This document shows positions 8,025 through 16,183 of a DNA stretch of 64,000 nucleotides, one piece after another; within the stretch, counting starts at the first letter, position 1; each line of letters opens with the position of its first letter. Location: positions 186,001-250,000 of the forward strand of contig NZ_SMAG01000002.1 in NCBI RefSeq assembly GCF_004341825.1. Direction: 5' to 3'. The notes under the pieces are model-generated. The model saw nothing but the letters and a program-made list of their open reading frames with translations. It ran no database searches and was not told the origin of the DNA. The stretch comes from Hazenella coriacea (lineage in GTDB: Bacteria > Bacillota > Bacilli > Thermoactinomycetales > Thermoactinomycetaceae). The translations under genes were made by a program, and so were the position numbers.

Positions 8025-9335
8025 ATGATTGTACGCAATATCATTCGTTCTATTCGTGTAGAAACACCATCAAATCCAGGAAACTTAGGTAAAGTCACTA
8101 CAGCTATTGGGCAAGAAGGCGGGGATATTGGTGATATTACAACGATCAAAATTGGACCTTTTTCTACGGTTCGAGATATCACCGTACATTGTGCAAGTGA
8201 TGAGCAACTAGAAAAAGTAGTCAGTTCAATCAGCGATTTAGAAAATGGAATCACTGTGCATGCCGTGTCAGATGATGTTTTACGTGCACATGAAGGTGGA
8301 AAAATACAGATGAAAAGTCGGATTGACATTCGTTCATTAGCCGACTTACGCCGTGTGTATACACCTGGTGTAGCTGATGTTTGTCGTGTGATTGAAGAAG
8401 AGCCAGAGAAGGCAAGATTTTATACAAGTATTGGGAATACGGTCGCGATTGTCACTGACGGAACAGCTATTCTAGGTTTAGGTAATATTGGACCTGTAGC
8501 AGGAATGCCTGTAATGGAAGGGAAAGCGGCTTTATTAGATAGATTTGCGGGGATTAGTGGAGTTCCGATTCTTTTAGATACAAGTGATCCAGAGGAAGTC
8601 GTAAAAACGGTCAAACATATTTCTCAGGGATTTGGTGGTATTTTATTAGAGGATATAGGTTCACCGCACTGTTTTGAAATTGAAGAGAGACTAAAGGAAG
8701 AACTTAAGATTCCAGTGATGCATGATGATCAACATGGAACAGCAGTGGTAACTCTTGCAGCTGTGATTTCTTCCTGTCGTTCTGCAGGAATTAATCTCAA
8801 GGAAGCTGTTGTGGGTCAAATAGGCTTAGGTGCTGCTGGATTGGCGATTTGTCGTATGTTTATGGCTTATGGTGTCAAAGAAATGTATGGAGTCGATCGA
8901 CAACCCGAAGCTTTAGAACGTCTTTCCAATTATGGTGGAACACCACTCGATTCCGTGGAGCAATTAATGAGTCAATGCGATATTGTGGTGGCAACTACAG
9001 GTGTTCCTGGGTTGATTCAACCCGAGATGGTTCGAGACGGTCAAGTCATTTTACCATTATCTAACCCCAAACCTGAGATTGAACCTGAGGAAGCTGTAAA
9101 GGCTGGGGCTGCTTTCTCTGCTGATGGTCGTTCTGTTAATAATGTTTTAGGGTTTCCGGGGATTTTTCGAGGTGTCCTCAATGCAGGAGCTACACAAATT
9201 ACACACGATATGTTAGTCGCAGCCGCTACTGCGATTGCTGATTGTACAAGCCCTGGTGAACTAGCTCCTCACCCTCTAGACCCTAAAGTTCATATTGAAG
9301 TGGCCAAAGCAGTTGAGCAAGTAGCTCTCCAATAA
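8025..9335 (+). CDS. NAD(P)-dependent malic enzyme with N-terminal ACT domain
   Basis: Oxidative decarboxylation of malate to pyruvate. An ACT-type regulatory domain (about 5-85) precedes the malic domains. Catalytic Tyr112 lies in YTPGVADVC and Lys167 in EGKAALL. Metal ligands lie around Glu209-Asp210 and Asp234-Asp235 (DDQHGTA), and a nucleotide-binding loop GQIGLGAAG spans 264-272. The 436 residues are longer than YtsJ (410) because of the ACT domain, which suggests allosteric control by a small molecule. The ATG follows AGGAGGTGC. Coenzyme preference was not determined. The gene stands alone between two terminated units. Confidence 0.93.
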   Translation: MIVRNIIRSIRVETPSNPGNLGKVTTAIGQEGGDIGDITTIKIGPFSTVRDITVHCASDEQLEKVVSSISDLENGITVHAVSDDVLRAHEGGKIQMKSRIDIRSLADLRRVYTPGVADVCRVIEEEPEKARFYTSIGNTVAIVTDGTAILGLGNIGPVAGMPVMEGKAALLDRFAGISGVPILLDTSDPEEVVKTVKHISQGFGGILLEDIGSPHCFEIEERLKEELKIPVMHDDQHGTAVVTLAAVISSCRSAGINLKEAVVGQIGLGAAGLAICRMFMAYGVKEMYGVDRQPEALERLSNYGGTPLDSVEQLMSQCDIVVATTGVPGLIQPEMVRDGQVILPLSNPKPEIEPEEAVKAGAAFSADGRSVNNVLGFPGIFRGVLNAGATQITHDMLVAAATAIADCTSPGELAPHPLDPKVHIEVAKAVEQVALQ

Positions 9336-9425
9336 TCAGGTGAATATCTGGTCTTTTTTTTATAATGATATTCAAATTCGTTGGTTTGCAGAAAAGGTAG
9401 AATAGTAATCAGGTTTTGCTTTCGG

Positions 9426-9431
9426 TATAAT
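9426..9431 (+). promoter_or_regulatory. Candidate -10 box for fabZ
   Basis: TATAAT preceded by CGG, 38 nt upstream of the fabZ start used here. The -35 is weak. The box overlaps an alternative upstream ATG (9430), which argues that that ATG is not translated. Confidence 0.4.
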
Positions 9432-9468
9432 GAGGGAAGGTTACGATGAAAGGGGAAACTACTTCATT

Positions 9469-9894
9469 ATGGAGCTGGATATTAAGCAGATTCAAGAGAT
9501 CATTCCACATCGCTACCCATTTCTGCTCATTGACCGAATTATAGAGTTAGAGCCCAAACAGAGAGCTGTAGGCATTAAAAACGTCACGATCAACGAGCCT
9601 TTTTTCCAAGGTCACTTCCCAGACTATCCAGTGATGCCTGGTGTATTGATCGTAGAAGCACTTGCTCAAGTGGGGGCAGTAATTGTTTTAAGTATGGAGG
9701 AAAACAAAGGGAAACTCGCTTTTTTCACAGGGATTGATAAAGTTCGTATTCGAGATCAAGTGAAACCAGGCGATGTACTAACCCTTGAAGTGGAAATGAT
9801 TCGTTTACGCTCTAGTATGGGTAAAGGAAAAGCAACAGCTCGCGTTGGAGACAAAGTGGTTCTCGAAGGAGAACTCATGTTTGCGATATCATAA
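9469..9894 (+). CDS. fabZ: 3-hydroxyacyl-[acyl-carrier-protein] dehydratase (FabZ)
   Basis: Dehydrates 3-hydroxyacyl-ACP in type II fatty acid synthesis as a cytoplasmic hot-dog-fold hexamer. An in-frame ATG at 9430 would give 154 residues, but it overlaps a TATAAT box. The ATG at 9469 gives 141 residues, the family norm, and places the catalytic residues at His49 ([11 protein letters not shown]) and Glu63 (VEALAQ), the positions known for Pseudomonas FabZ. AAGGGGA lies about 12 nt upstream, a slightly long spacing. In B. subtilis fabZ (ywpB) also lies downstream of spoIIID. It shares a terminator with the convergent short gene at 9946. Confidence 0.96.
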   Translation: MELDIKQIQEIIPHRYPFLLIDRIIELEPKQRAVGIKNVTINEPFFQGHFPDYPVMPGVLIVEALAQVGAVIVLSMEENKGKLAFFTGIDKVRIRDQVKPGDVLTLEVEMIRLRSSMGKGKATARVGDKVVLEGELMFAIS

Positions 9895-9902
9895 TATATA
9901 CG

Positions 9903-9940
9903 AGAAGGAAGGTTACCTCCAGTGGCCTTCCTTCTTCTTT
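9903..9940. terminator. Shared terminator of fabZ and the convergent small gene
   Basis: AGAAGGAAGG (9903-9912) pairs with CCTTCCTTCT (9926-9935), followed by TCTTTC. It lies between two converging genes, so it can act on both. Confidence 0.75.
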
Positions 9941-9945
9941 CATTT

Positions 9946-10071
9946 TCAACTAAGTAAAAAGAAACGTAAAAAGAAATAGATTAATCCCCAGATGGGCAAA
10001 CTCATGAGAAGACCGTTAATCAGACCAACAGCACAGTTCACTGAATCGTTGGCAACTCGGTTCTTTTTCAT
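9946..10071 (-). CDS. Short membrane protein (41 residues), member of a two-copy family
   Basis: An ATG at 10071 on the minus strand opens 41 codons to a TGA at 9946. GCAGGAGCG stands about 10 nt before it. The product has a hydrophilic start (MKKNRVANDS) and a single membrane segment containing GLINGLLMSLPIWGLIYFF. A second short ORF at 23643-23753 shares the spaced motif G-x2-N-x4-S-x-P-x-W followed by Leu/Phe-rich sequence, and it is also encoded tail-to-tail against a plus-strand gene. A shared motif plus two ribosome binding sites makes chance unlikely. The function is unknown; small membrane regulators and toxin-like peptides are both possible. Confidence 0.6.
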   Translation of the reverse strand: MKKNRVANDSVNCAVGLINGLLMSLPIWGLIYFFLRFFLLS

Positions 10072-10354
10072 TTTTAAACTCGCTCCTGCTTCCTTGCTTG
10101 TAATGTAGTATTCGCTACTTTCAAGAGAGCTATCCCATTTCCTTTTTAGTGAACGAATCTTTTAGTGTGTCATAGATTCGATACAAAATCGTTATGTTGT
10201 GAATCGAGATCGGGGTAAAAATTAGCTATAAGGACAGGTGCATTGTAAAATAGGAAGAGAGCAGATGCGATGCCCTGAGGAAGTTGACACTTCGTGGGAA
10301 AAGACTTTGTTGTGAATCTTTTGGAAACTGAATGAAAAGAAGGAGTTAAAGAGT

Positions 10355-11542
10355 ATGCATGTATGTGTAATTTCACACATGTATCCCAATCCAGTCAATC
10401 CGATGTCGGGGATTTTTGTGAATAGCGAAGTCAAAGCGTTGGCGGAAGCAGGGTGTCGGCTTAAAGTGTTTTCGCCTATTCCTTATTTTCCGTTATATCC
10501 CAAATGGAGAGGTTATCGTCAGATGGCCCTTCAAGCAATTCGAGATGGGATTTCTGTTCAGTATGTACCGACTTGGATGTTTCCCAAAGGACTCTTTTTC
10601 TCTACATATGGAAAGTTGTACATGCAAAGTCTTGCTCAACGGATTGAGGTTTCCCATCAACAAGATCCTTTTGATGTGATTCATTGTCATACCGTTTTCC
10701 CTGATGGCTGGGTGGGAGGAAAGTTGGCTGAGAAATTGGAGATTCCAGTCGTAAGTACAGTTCATGGCTCCGATCTACTGCTCTATCCCCTACGTAGTCA
10801 ATTCATTTTTCAACAAACTAAAATAGCATTACTAAAAAATGATTTAATCCTTACAGTCAGCCATCGCCTAGAGCGAGAAGCTAAGAAAATAGCTCCACAG
10901 GTTTCAGTTCAGACCCTCTACAATGGATTTGATCCTTCACTCTTTTTTCCGCAATCACAAAATGAAGTGCGAAGAAAATTAGGCTTATCCACGAACTCAA
11001 AAGGAATCCTTTTTGTAGGTAATTTGCTACCTGTTAAAGGGATTGATTTGCTTTTAAAATCATTTCAAATTGTTCATCAGAAAGATTCGGATGTGCAACT
11101 CCATTTAGTTGGGGATGGTCCCCTTCGAAAAACATTGGAGAATCTATGCCAGCAGTTAGGGATCAAGGAAAGGGTATTTTTTCATGGTCGAAAGCCATAC
11201 TCAGAAATTCCTTTATGGATTAACAGTGCAGATGTAGTCGTTCTTTCTAGCTATAGTGAAGGATTACCTTCTATTTTGTTAGAGTCAATGGGATGTGGTA
11301 AAGTAATGGTTGCTACGGATGTTGGAGGCATTGGTGAAATCTTGATCCATAAGAGGACAGGCTTACTTGTTCCCTCTGGTGATCATCAATCACTTGCCGA
11401 TTCTTTAAAGCAAGTATTGTTTAATCACAAGGAATCTCAACAAATGGCTCATCAAGCGTGGATCGAATCCAAAGAGTTGACTTGGCAAAATCATGCAGAG
11501 TCTTTAAGAAGATATTATCAACAACTCCAAAAAAGTTCATGA
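10355..11542 (+). CDS. Glycosyltransferase family 4 (TuaC-like)
   Basis: Retaining GT-B glycosyltransferase, probably adding a sugar to a lipid-linked surface polysaccharide at the cytoplasmic face. Of its 395 residues, the N-terminal acceptor domain starts MHVCVISHMYPN. The C-terminal donor domain carries FVGNLLPVKG and the EX7E pair at Glu302 and Glu310 (SEGLPSILLES). The overall character resembles TuaC of teichuronic acid synthesis, but the sugar cannot be read. The ATG follows AAGGAG at a 9-nt spacing. It opens the polysaccharide cluster but is separated from the next gene by 340 nt with its own regulatory element, so it is probably a separate transcript. Confidence 0.88.
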   Translation: MHVCVISHMYPNPVNPMSGIFVNSEVKALAEAGCRLKVFSPIPYFPLYPKWRGYRQMALQAIRDGISVQYVPTWMFPKGLFFSTYGKLYMQSLAQRIEVSHQQDPFDVIHCHTVFPDGWVGGKLAEKLEIPVVSTVHGSDLLLYPLRSQFIFQQTKIALLKNDLILTVSHRLEREAKKIAPQVSVQTLYNGFDPSLFFPQSQNEVRRKLGLSTNSKGILFVGNLLPVKGIDLLLKSFQIVHQKDSDVQLHLVGDGPLRKTLENLCQQLGIKERVFFHGRKPYSEIPLWINSADVVVLSSYSEGLPSILLESMGCGKVMVATDVGGIGEILIHKRTGLLVPSGDHQSLADSLKQVLFNHKESQQMAHQAWIESKELTWQNHAESLRRYYQQLQKSS

Positions 11543-11559
11543 TTTTTTTTGTCAGGTAT

Positions 11560-11616
11560 ACCCAAAACATTTCAGTTATGTTACAGTTAGAGATAGATTT
11601 GTAATATTGCTGTAAT
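11560..11616 (+). promoter_or_regulatory. Conserved upstream element of the polysaccharide operon, with a WalR-box-like repeat
   Basis: TATACCC, then ATTTCA-N5-GTTACA (11569-11585), then TGTAAT-N5-TGTAAT (11600-11616), a perfect match to the WalR/YycF consensus TGTWAH-N5-TGTWAH. The same layout recurs at 43438-43495 upstream of another glycosyltransferase gene. The rest of the 340-nt gap to 11883 holds small hairpins (GTCACG/CGTGAC at 11672-11688; CTCCCT/AGGGAG near 11815-11832) and no gene. Confidence 0.55.
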
Positions 11617-11882
11617 ATAACTTAACTAATGATTTTCTGATGACATCGTTATGTGCAAAGATGAACAGACTGTCACGCTCATCGTGACTACACAAGAAAT
11701 TTTCTAAAAGCGATTGTAGTGAGATGATACAACTACCTTGGTATTGTATACTTAAATGTGATTTTTGAATTTTTCATGGATAAAGAGATTGAGTAGATCA
11801 ATCATCGGAAAAGCTCCCTTTTAAATAGGGAGTTGATGAGTAGACTAACAATCAATTGAATAAAGAAAAGAGGGAGATCTCT

Positions 11883-12908
11883 GTGATACGCTATGGGATT
11901 GTTGGCTGCGGTCACATTGCCAAAAAACATGTAGCTGCGATTGGAGCTATAGAAGGTGCAAAATTGGTTGCTGTCTGTGATACCAATGAAGGGCGTCTAG
12001 CAGAATTTGCAACAGGTGATGTACAAGGGTTTACAGACCTTGCAGACATGTTGAAGACCGATGTGGATGTTGTTTGTGTTTGTACACCGAGTGGGTTACA
12101 TCCACAACTTACGATTCAAGTGGCTGAGGCTAAAAAGCATGTAGTCGTGGAAAAGCCCATGGCTCTTACTTTGGAAGATGCAGATCGGATGATTGATGCT
12201 TGTGAGAAAAATGGTGTCAAAATGGCAGTCGTGCATCCTAACCGTTTTCGTCCAGCAGTCATAGAGCTACGTCGACAGTTAGAAAAAGAAGCTTTTGGGA
12301 AATTAGGTCATGCTAATGCAACTGTTCGTTGGAATCGTAACCAAGCTTATTATGATCAAGCTCCATGGAGAGGTACAAAAGCGATGGATGGCGGAGTCCT
12401 AATGAATCAAGCGATCCACAATATGGATCTCTTATTGTGGATGATGGGAGACGTTGAAGAAGTCTCTTCTTATCATGCCACTCGAATTCGCAACATTGAA
12501 GCGGAAGATACATCTGTCTCTGTGATGAAGTTTAAAAGTGGTGCCCTAGGTGTTTTGGAGGCAGCAGTTACGATTTATCCTAAAAACCTTGAGGAATCTC
12601 TCTCTTTGTTTGGTGAAAAGGGCACAGCGATCATCGGTGGACCTACAGCAAATCGGATTAAAGAATGGCAGTTTGAAGAGTTGAGTAAGGAAGAGGCTCA
12701 ACAGACGATTCAGCGAGTGGATGAAGATCCTCTTGGAACTCCTGGCCATCAATGTATTATCCAAGATATGACAGATGCTATTATGGAAGATCGAACACCA
12801 ATCGTTTCAGGGATTGAAGGCAGAAAGGCTCTATCTCTTGTCATTGCTTGTCAAAAGGCTGCTGAAACAGGTCAACCCGTAAAAATGTCTAAGCTAGAAC
12901 GTAAATGA
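11883..12908 (+). CDS. Gfo/Idh/MocA oxidoreductase (WbpB/WlbA-like)
   Basis: Likely oxidises C3 of UDP-GlcNAc uronic acid in UDP-2,3-diacetamido-uronate synthesis, using NAD. Of its 341 residues, the Rossmann loop is YGIVGCGHIAKKH (4-16) and the catalytic EKP motif has Lys91. The start chosen is GTG 11883, because GAGGGAG lies just upstream and the N-terminus MIRYGIVGCG fits homologues; a TTG at 11856 would add nine residues without a site. WbpE-, WbpA- and WbpD-like genes follow in order, and this context decides the function. A generic sugar dehydrogenase role cannot be excluded from sequence alone. Confidence 0.85.
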   Translation: MIRYGIVGCGHIAKKHVAAIGAIEGAKLVAVCDTNEGRLAEFATGDVQGFTDLADMLKTDVDVVCVCTPSGLHPQLTIQVAEAKKHVVVEKPMALTLEDADRMIDACEKNGVKMAVVHPNRFRPAVIELRRQLEKEAFGKLGHANATVRWNRNQAYYDQAPWRGTKAMDGGVLMNQAIHNMDLLLWMMGDVEEVSSYHATRIRNIEAEDTSVSVMKFKSGALGVLEAAVTIYPKNLEESLSLFGEKGTAIIGGPTANRIKEWQFEELSKEEAQQTIQRVDEDPLGTPGHQCIIQDMTDAIMEDRTPIVSGIEGRKALSLVIACQKAAETGQPVKMSKLERK

Positions 12909-12963
12909 TAAGTGCAATGTTGAGGGTAATTATCAAGCAATCATATAAAGGAGCAAAAAAACA

Positions 12964-14073
12964 ATGAAAAAAATTCCTTTGCTAGACTTACAAGCACAAC
13001 TACAAACCATTCATGGAGAGATTCGTGAGGCTGTAGATCACGTTTTAGACAGTGGGATTTACATAATGGGACCTGAAGTAAAGGCATTTGAAGAAGAAGT
13101 GGCTAAGTATGTGGGAGTCAAACATGCCATTGGGGTTGCGAATGGTACAGATGCCCTTTTACTTGCTCTTGATGCGGCTGGGATTGGACCTGGAGATGAA
13201 GTGATTACCACTACTTTCACATTTTTTGCTACCGCAGAAACGGTATCTCAATTAGGAGCTACCCCTGTTTTTGTAGATATTGATCCTAAGACTTACAATA
13301 TTGATGTAGAACAAGTCAAACAAAAAATCAACGAAAAGACAAAAGCGATTATTCCTGTACACATCTTTGGACAGCCTGCCAATATGGACGAATTAATGGC
13401 TCTTGCTAAAGAACATGGATTGTTTGTGCTTGAAGATGCTGCACAAGCGATGGGTTCAGAATACAAAGGGAAAAAAATTGGCTCTCTCGGGCATGCCGCT
13501 ACTTATTCCTTTTTCCCAACCAAAAACTTAGGTGGTTATGGGGACGGCGGGATGGTTGTTACCAATGATGACGAATTAGCACGGAAAATTCGTATTTTGC
13601 GTGTCCATGGCAGTAATCCAAAATACTATCATAGTATGATTGGCTATAATAGTCGTCTAGATGCTTTACAAGCGGCTATGCTTCGAGTTAAGCTCCGCTA
13701 CTTGGATCAATGGAACCATGGACGTCGTCAAAAAGCGGCTCTCTATAACGAGTTATTAAAAGATACTCCTGTGGTTACACCTTATGCTGAAGAAGATCTT
13801 AAACATATCTACCATTTGTATATTATTCAAGCAGATGACCGTGAAGAGTTGATGGAATACCTCAAAGAGCATGGAATTTCTACAGGTGTTTATTATCCTG
13901 TACCACTTCATCAACAAAACGTTTATCAGCCTCTAGGTTATAAAGAGGGAAGTCTTCCAACTAGTGAATATATGGCGAAAAGAACTTTTGCATTACCATT
14001 GTATGCGGAGTTAGAAGATGAAACGATTCATTTCATCGTCGATACCATTAAAAGCTATTATGCTAATAAATAA
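12964..14073 (+). CDS. DegT/DnrJ/EryC1 aminotransferase (WbpE-like)
   Basis: PLP-dependent sugar aminotransferase. In this context it should convert the 3-keto UDP-sugar acid made by the preceding enzyme to the 3-amino form with glutamate as donor. Of its 369 residues, the Schiff-base lysine is Lys187 in FFPTKNLGGYGDGG. The cofactor site is seen at VANGTDALLLAL (58-69) and the conserved LEDAAQAMGS at 156-165. The ATG at 12964 follows AAAGGAGC. It sits 55 nt after the dehydrogenase and 15 nt before the next start, clearly in the same operon. Confidence 0.9.
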   Translation: MKKIPLLDLQAQLQTIHGEIREAVDHVLDSGIYIMGPEVKAFEEEVAKYVGVKHAIGVANGTDALLLALDAAGIGPGDEVITTTFTFFATAETVSQLGATPVFVDIDPKTYNIDVEQVKQKINEKTKAIIPVHIFGQPANMDELMALAKEHGLFVLEDAAQAMGSEYKGKKIGSLGHAATYSFFPTKNLGGYGDGGMVVTNDDELARKIRILRVHGSNPKYYHSMIGYNSRLDALQAAMLRVKLRYLDQWNHGRRQKAALYNELLKDTPVVTPYAEEDLKHIYHLYIIQADDREELMEYLKEHGISTGVYYPVPLHQQNVYQPLGYKEGSLPTSEYMAKRTFALPLYAELEDETIHFIVDTIKSYYANK

Positions 14074-14088
14074 AAAGGGGTGAATCAA

Positions 14089-15402
14089 GTGACGTCAAAA
14101 TCTCTTCTACGAAAAATTGAGGATAAAACTGCAGTGATTGGTGTGGTGGGCTTAGGTTATGTAGGCTTACCATTAGCTGTAGAAAAGGCTAAAGCTGGTT
14201 ATCAAGTGGTGGGTTTTGATATTTTACCTCATCGTGTAGACATGGTAAATCAAGGGATTAACTACATCGGTGATGTGGTAGATGAAGAGTTGAAAGAGAT
14301 TGTAACGGAGGGCCAATTAAAGGCTACTTCGGATTACTCTTTAATTTCAGAAGTGGATGCTGTAGCGATTTGCGTACCTACACCTTTAGATAAATATCAA
14401 CAACCTGACACTTCGTATGTGGAATCATCAGGAAAAGAAATCGCAAAATACTTGCATTCAGATATGTTGATTGTGTTAGAAAGCACTACATATCCTGGAA
14501 CGACGGAAGAAATTCTCCAACCTATTTTTGAGGCAACGGAACTAAAAGTAGGAGAAGATTTTTACCTTGCTTATTCACCTGAACGTGTAGATCCAGGTAA
14601 TAAAGTGTTTAATACCAAGAATACCCCTAAAGTGGTCGGTGGCGTAACTCCAGAGTGTACAAAAGTAGCTGCTGCTTTGTATCGTGCTGTTTTAGAAGGG
14701 GAGGTACATGAAGTATCTAGTCCCAAGGTAGCCGAAATGGAAAAAATCCTAGAAAATACATTCCGCAATATTAATATCGGTTTGGCTAATGAAATGGCTA
14801 TCCTTTGTAATAAAATGGGAATCGATGTATGGGAAGTGATTGATGCAGCCAAAACCAAACCATATGGTTTCATGGCATTTTACCCAGGACCTGGTTTAGG
14901 AGGGCACTGTATCCCCATTGACCCATTCTACCTCACTTGGAAAGCCCGTGAGTTTAACTATCATACCCGCTTGATTGAAGTAGCTGGAGAAATTAACAAT
15001 GAAATGCCTTCATTTGTCGTGGATCGTCTGATGAAGATTTTAAATCGCTATGGGAAAGCTTTAAGCAGTTCAAAAGTAGTTCTTCTTGGAGTTGCCTATA
15101 AAAAAGATATTGATGATATGCGTGAATCCCCCGTGTTACAGATCGTGGAGTTATTAGAAAAATACAAGTCAGACTTTGTGGCTGTTGACCCACATGTCTC
15201 TTCTTTCCGTGTTGGTCAAAAAGAATACGAAACCGTACCTTTTTCAGAAGAACTAATCGCTGATGCAGATGCGGTATTAATCACCACAGATCACTCTGCA
15301 TTCGACTATCAGTTAATCGCTGATCAAGCAAAAGTCATCTTTGATACACGTAATGCAATGAAAGGTATTCAAAACATCCAGGCAGACTACGAAAAATTAT
15401 AA
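14089..15402 (+). CDS. UDP-N-acetyl-hexosamine 6-dehydrogenase (WbpA-like)
   Basis: Four-electron oxidation of C6 of UDP-GlcNAc (or a close relative) to the uronic acid, the entry step of the pathway. Of its 437 residues, the NAD loop is GVVGLGYVGLPLA near the N-terminus and the catalytic cysteine is Cys274 in GLGGHCIPIDPFY. The C-terminal UDP-binding domain contains GVAYKKDIDDMRESP. Two in-frame GTG codons exist. The second (14089) is chosen because AAGGGG lies 8 nt before it, while the first (14080) overlaps that site. Context points to WbpA rather than UDP-glucose dehydrogenase. Confidence 0.9.
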   Translation: MTSKSLLRKIEDKTAVIGVVGLGYVGLPLAVEKAKAGYQVVGFDILPHRVDMVNQGINYIGDVVDEELKEIVTEGQLKATSDYSLISEVDAVAICVPTPLDKYQQPDTSYVESSGKEIAKYLHSDMLIVLESTTYPGTTEEILQPIFEATELKVGEDFYLAYSPERVDPGNKVFNTKNTPKVVGGVTPECTKVAAALYRAVLEGEVHEVSSPKVAEMEKILENTFRNINIGLANEMAILCNKMGIDVWEVIDAAKTKPYGFMAFYPGPGLGGHCIPIDPFYLTWKAREFNYHTRLIEVAGEINNEMPSFVVDRLMKILNRYGKALSSSKVVLLGVAYKKDIDDMRESPVLQIVELLEKYKSDFVAVDPHVSSFRVGQKEYETVPFSEELIADADAVLITTDHSAFDYQLIADQAKVIFDTRNAMKGIQNIQADYEKL

Positions 15403-15414
15403 GGCGGTATTTTG

Positions 15415-16161
15415 ATGAAAAATTTTATTCATGATTCAGCTGTGTTGGGTAATAATGTGAATATCGGTTATTTTTCTGTTATTGAAGAGGGCGTAGTATT
15501 GGGCGACGATGTAACCATTGGCAATAATGTCACAATCCATGCGGGAACGGTGATCGGTTCAGGGGTTTACATCTCTGATAATTGTGTAGTGGGACGTTGG
15601 CCACGACCTGCCAAAGCATCTACAGTAAAGGTAGATTCAGACTTACCTGCTTTGGTCATCGGTGAGGGAACCACGCTGGGTGCTAACACCGTTTTATACC
15701 GGGGGAGCACATTGGGTAAAGAAGTGATGGTCGGAGATCAAGCTTCTGTACGTGAAAAGTGTACAATTGGTGACCGTGTAGTCATCGGACGTGGTGTTGC
15801 TGTGGAAAATCAAGTAGAGATCGGCTCCTTTACAAAGATCCAAACCAATGCGTATATTACTGCTTACACCACCTTGGAAGAGTGTGTATTTATTGCACCA
15901 ACAGTGACAACAACCAATGATAACTTTATGGGGAGAACCAAAGAACGATTTAAATATGTACGGGGACCCCTTGTGAAAAAAGGCGCTCGTGTGGGAGGAG
16001 GCTCCATTCTCTTACCTGGTATTACAGTCGCAGAAGAGAGTTTTATCGCCGCAGGTGCGTTGGTTAATAAAGATACTGAACCAGCAAAACTATATGTAGG
16101 TGTTCCAGCTCGTACCTTACGTGATGTACCAGATCGTGAGAAGCTAGAAAACCAAGAGTAA
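15415..16161 (+). CDS. Left-handed beta-helix N-acetyltransferase (WbpD-like)
   Basis: Hexapeptide-repeat acyltransferase expected to acetylate the 3-amino group of the UDP-sugar acid with acetyl-CoA. Most of the 248 residues are [LIV]-G-x4 repeats (such as VTIGNNVTIHAGTVIGSG), interrupted by the loop RFKYVRGPLVKKGARVGGG, which is typical of WbpD-type enzymes. The protein is longer than WbpD (about 190) through extra N-terminal repeats. The ATG at 15415 is preferred to the TTG three bases earlier because AAGGCGG is then 8 nt away. It lies 12 nt after the dehydrogenase gene and 22 nt before the flippase gene. Confidence 0.85.
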   Translation: MKNFIHDSAVLGNNVNIGYFSVIEEGVVLGDDVTIGNNVTIHAGTVIGSGVYISDNCVVGRWPRPAKASTVKVDSDLPALVIGEGTTLGANTVLYRGSTLGKEVMVGDQASVREKCTIGDRVVIGRGVAVENQVEIGSFTKIQTNAYITAYTTLEECVFIAPTVTTTNDNFMGRTKERFKYVRGPLVKKGARVGGGSILLPGITVAEESFIAAGALVNKDTEPAKLYVGVPARTLRDVPDREKLENQE

Positions 16162-16183
16162 CACCTACAATGGTGGTGTCTTG

